Assembly (NCBI RefSeq): GCF_023701485.1
Contig: NZ_JAMQBK010000051.1
Coordinates: 1 to 64,000 of the forward strand
Source of the DNA: Aporhodopirellula aestuarii
Lineage (GTDB): Bacteria; Planctomycetota; Planctomycetia; Pirellulales; Pirellulaceae
Direction of reading: 5' to 3'
DNA: 64,000 nt
Shown here: positions 61,702 through 64,000 of the stretch, piece after piece
Layout of the letters: every line of letters starts with the position of its first letter
How positions within the stretch are numbered: position 1 is the first letter of the stretch
Position numbers and translations under genes: made by a program
Notes under the pieces: model-generated
What the model saw: only the letters and a program-made list of their open reading frames with translations
What the model was told of the DNA's origin: nothing
Database searches by the model: none

Positions 61702-62691
61702 ATGACTTGGTTTCAACAACTCACCGGCATCGATGAGCGATCACCCGATCACGTGCGATCCCAAATCAACGTTGACGACGGCGCGCTCGTCATGCCTAAC
61801 GGCAAACGCATCGCGTTTGGCCGATTGGAAACACCCACGCTCGGCGAATTACGATCGCAAGCCAGCATCATCCGACCGGCAGGAGATGGACTACGCCTCC
61901 GCGAAGTCGTCGGTGACGTTCGTAAACTGCACGCCGATCCGGCCAACGCGGGCTCGCTGTTCCAGGTCGCGTCCCAATTCAACTTATTGGAAATGGCTGG
62001 ACCGTCGGTAACGCCTGAACGTGGAGTCGGTGTCTATGAAAACGATCTTACCCAAGGCCCCGCGTGTGCGATCTCATGCGGTTCCGGCACGATCTACCGC
62101 AACTACTTCGCCCCCGTGGGCGACTCGATCGGACAAACCGCCCAACAGCAAATCGATTGCTCGGCCGATCTCGGACAACTCCTCGGCAACGCCAGCGGCA
62201 CGCTCTGGAAGATGCAAAACGGTTACCTGTTTCCGACCGATTCCGGACTCGAACAAGTCGCAACGAAGCTACAAAGGGCCGACGACGGGGAACGGGACCG
62301 ATACCGAGAGAGCCTTCGCATCGGCGTGCAGTGGAACACTGCCGTAACATTGCCGGGCTGTGATCACCGTGTGTCGCAAGCGTATTGCTCCGCTCTGCCA
62401 GTCGCCTACGGCCGCCAACCGGCAAACCAATGGACGCAGTTCGCCAGACTCGTTCTCGAAGCCGCGTACGAAGCCACGCTGTGCGCGGCCATTCTCAACG
62501 ACTCCCCACAAGTCTTCCTCACCTTGCTCGGTGGCGGTGTGTTTGGAAATGAGGATCAATGGATCATCGGAGCGATCGAACGAGCCATCGAGAAAGCCCG
62601 CCAATACGATCTCGATGTCGCAATCGTTTCATACGGATCGTCCCAGCGAGTTGTCGCTGAATTGGTCACACGATTCGGCGGTGCGGCTTAA
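61702..62691 (+). CDS. conserved hypothetical protein with macrodomain-like C-terminal motif
   Basis: 329 residues, function unassigned. FQVASQFNLLEMAGP at about 95-109 and VFLTLLGGGVFGNEDQWIIGAI near 270-290 resemble the binding loops of macrodomain/PARG-like ADP-ribose-binding proteins (an N-terminal Asn-containing loop and a later GGG-F/V-GN loop). The spacing is unusual and the match is by eye, so this is only a hypothesis. There is no leader, so it is probably cytoplasmic. Follows the ICMT-like gene by 43 bases, possible operon; ends 21 bases from the convergent Tat-exported gene. Confidence 0.7.
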   Translation: MTWFQQLTGIDERSPDHVRSQINVDDGALVMPNGKRIAFGRLETPTLGELRSQASIIRPAGDGLRLREVVGDVRKLHADPANAGSLFQVASQFNLLEMAGPSVTPERGVGVYENDLTQGPACAISCGSGTIYRNYFAPVGDSIGQTAQQQIDCSADLGQLLGNASGTLWKMQNGYLFPTDSGLEQVATKLQRADDGERDRYRESLRIGVQWNTAVTLPGCDHRVSQAYCSALPVAYGRQPANQWTQFARLVLEAAYEATLCAAILNDSPQVFLTLLGGGVFGNEDQWIIGAIERAIEKARQYDLDVAIVSYGSSQRVVAELVTRFGGAA

Positions 62692-62712
62692 ACACAGCAA
62701 CCGGCCTTCCAA

Positions 62713-63768
62713 TCACCGCTGATAAATCGGCAAGAAGCCACGGTCAATCTGCAACATCGTCAGATTACAAGCGGTGACATATACCGGATGGATTTGACCA
62801 TCCCATGATCCGTCGGCTTGCTGTTCCGCAGAAATGCGATCGTAGAGCCGGTCGCGAAACGGGAACCACAACTCGTCGCCCTGCCGATAAACGACTTGGC
62901 TGTAGTACAGATACGTGTAATGCCAATGACCAAAGGACTGGCCGGCCTGACCGATGTCGTGCAGCGACTCTTTGCTGTAGGCGAGCATCTCGGGAACATG
63001 CTCGCTGTCGTAATCCCCAGCGTTGTAAAGCGCCGCGAGTGCTGCCGCCGTGATCGCCGGACGACTGCTGCCCGTTTGGCGACTGCTGTAACTGATCCCG
63101 CCGTCGGGATTTTTGCAGCGGTAGATGTAGTCTTTCGCTTTCTCGATCACTTCGCTGCTGACCGGGATGCCCGCGTTACGACACCCGCGTAGCCCTTGGA
63201 CCTGCGTGATCGTCGTGCTGCCTTCATCAAAATCATTGCCTTCTTTCGCCGACACGTATCCCCAACCCCCTGCGGCCGTTTGAGCGTTTCCGCTGAACTG
63301 CACCGCGCGGCTGAGCACATCGACGAGTTCCTCGCGGCGGTCGAGCAGACCTTCCTCCCCGAGCACTTGGGAAAGGAACAACATCGCGAATCCGTGCCCG
63401 TACGTGTACCGCGAATCGGTCTGCGGGTCGCCGATCAGACCATTGCCCCGCGACTTGCTGATCAAAAAGTCAGCGGCGCGGGCGATTTGACGGGCGTAGG
63501 GTCCCTGCGTCGTCGTGCTGCCGCTGGCAATCAGAGCCGTGCCCGCCAAAGCGGCCATCGCGGTCGGATAAACCGTCGTGTTCCACTGCCCACGCGACGA
63601 CTGCTTGCTGCTGAGCCATTCCAAACCGCGGTCAATCGCCTCCTGCCATTTCGGTTTGGGAATCGCCGCATGGGCGGGCGAAGGCATCCCCCCCACCGTT
63701 GCCGCGACACCGCCGCCCACAGCCAAAGCCCGGAGAAATTGACGACGGTCGAACGATGAGAGATTCAT
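62713..63768 (-). CDS. Tat-exported prenyltransferase/squalene-oxidase-repeat protein
   Basis: 351 residues. The N-terminus carries a twin-arginine signal (DRRQFLRALAVGGG) with cleavage near PAHA. The rest consists of alpha-alpha barrel repeats of the prenyltransferase/squalene-oxidase class: RGLEWLSSKQSSRGQWN, DFLISKSRGNG, AQTAAGGWGYVSAKEGNDFD, CKNPDGGISYSSRQT. No catalytic DxDD motif of squalene cyclases was seen, so it is likely a structural or binding repeat protein rather than a cyclase. Such exported repeats are frequent in planctomycetes. Confidence 0.88.
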   Translation of the reverse strand: MNLSSFDRRQFLRALAVGGGVAATVGGMPSPAHAAIPKPKWQEAIDRGLEWLSSKQSSRGQWNTTVYPTAMAALAGTALIASGSTTTQGPYARQIARAADFLISKSRGNGLIGDPQTDSRYTYGHGFAMLFLSQVLGEEGLLDRREELVDVLSRAVQFSGNAQTAAGGWGYVSAKEGNDFDEGSTTITQVQGLRGCRNAGIPVSSEVIEKAKDYIYRCKNPDGGISYSSRQTGSSRPAITAAALAALYNAGDYDSEHVPEMLAYSKESLHDIGQAGQSFGHWHYTYLYYSQVVYRQGDELWFPFRDRLYDRISAEQQADGSWDGQIHPVYVTACNLTMLQIDRGFLPIYQR

Positions 63769-63956
63769 AATGGACCCTAAATTGGGAAAATGACGTCATT
63801 TCGGGAGCGTTCCGGCACGATCCAGGATAGCAGGAGAATGCCAGATCGAGAAACGCACCATTTTCTACGAAACCAGTGAAGTTGTAACGCCTGTAACGTC
63901 GATAACGATTGTGCCACCGATTGGCTGGACTCGAATCGCACGAGAGGCGTACCACG

Positions 63957-64000
63957 ATGACAAACACGATGAATCTACGAACGACCGTCACCACTTTCGT
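63957..64000 (+). CDS. possible start of a CDS running off the window
   Basis: An ATG at 63957 opens a frame (MTNTMNLRTTVTTF) that stays open to the end of the window and resembles a basic N-terminal region of an exported protein. Too short to identify. The gap before it contains the divergent start of the Tat-exported repeat protein. Confidence 0.35.
   Translation, partial: MTNTMNLRTTVTTF

Noticed and set aside
62713-63768. Squalene-hopene cyclase
   Set aside because: The protein has the barrel repeats and a Tat signal but is too short (351 residues) and lacks the DxDD catalytic motif, so I call it only a repeat protein.

Overview
The window reads as chromosomal DNA of a planctomycete, most like the Rhodopirellula/Pirellulaceae group. 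The signs are five formylglycine sulfatases, a DUF1559 prepilin-like protein, an ECF sigma factor with a FecR-type partner, an EF-hand/P-domain surface protein, a beta-barrel protein of the kind common in these bacteria, and many starts without a clear Shine-Dalgarno sequence. Coding density is moderate. I saw no rRNA, tRNA, CRISPR array, transposase or prophage gene. Assignments come from reading motifs by eye; no database search was run.

Layout. 0-13.4 kb: a cytochrome P450, a GlgX-type glycogen debranching enzyme, an RND efflux pump and its adaptor (minus strand) divergent from a TolC-type outer-membrane lipoprotein, an SPFH/band 7 protein, and a B12-binding radical SAM protein. 13.7-22 kb: two overlapping sulfatases, a small lipoprotein with a DUF1559 protein, a divergent ECF sigma/FecR pair, and a seven-EF-hand/P-domain protein. 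22.6-29.5 kb: a secretin-N-like repeat protein, a small secreted Pro/His/Tyr-rich protein, and a secreted TPR-CHAT protease-like protein. 29.5-34 kb: three more sulfatases. 34.4-42.4 kb: a PhyH-family oxygenase, citrate synthase, an OmpR-type response regulator, and succinate dehydrogenase sdhCAB. 42.9-47.5 kb: a membrane protein, two small unknown genes, a PilZ-like/HD-GYP pair, and a GT81-like glycosyltransferase. 47.6-51 kb: a poly-gamma-glutamate-type set, pgsB-pgsC-pgsW. 51.6-64 kb: YmdB-type phosphoesterase, S1-domain protein, a conserved unknown with an AEC-family transporter, a flavin-dependent halogenase overlapping an outer-membrane barrel gene, PPi-type phosphofructokinase, an ICMT-like methyltransferase, a possibly macrodomain-like unknown, and a Tat-exported prenyltransferase/squalene-oxidase-repeat protein.

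How it fits together. Citrate synthase and SDH give a piece of the TCA cycle around a response regulator. The sulfatases, ECF/FecR pair and exported scaffold proteins suggest breakdown of sulfated marine polysaccharides and an elaborate cell surface. The Pgs set and the GT81-like enzyme point to polymer and compatible-solute synthesis. At least six gene pairs overlap at ATGA or TGATG, which suggests translational coupling.

The most unusual non-coding signal is a 123-bp palindromic element present twice in full (13693-13815, 42773-42895) and once as a right half (34215-34281). Its terminal inverted repeats differ between the two full copies only by changes that preserve pairing, and all three copies lie just 3' of minus-strand genes. 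The most interesting gene pairs are the halogenase/barrel overlap, the EF-hand-P-domain/secretin-N pair, and the CHAT protein beside a small secreted protein.
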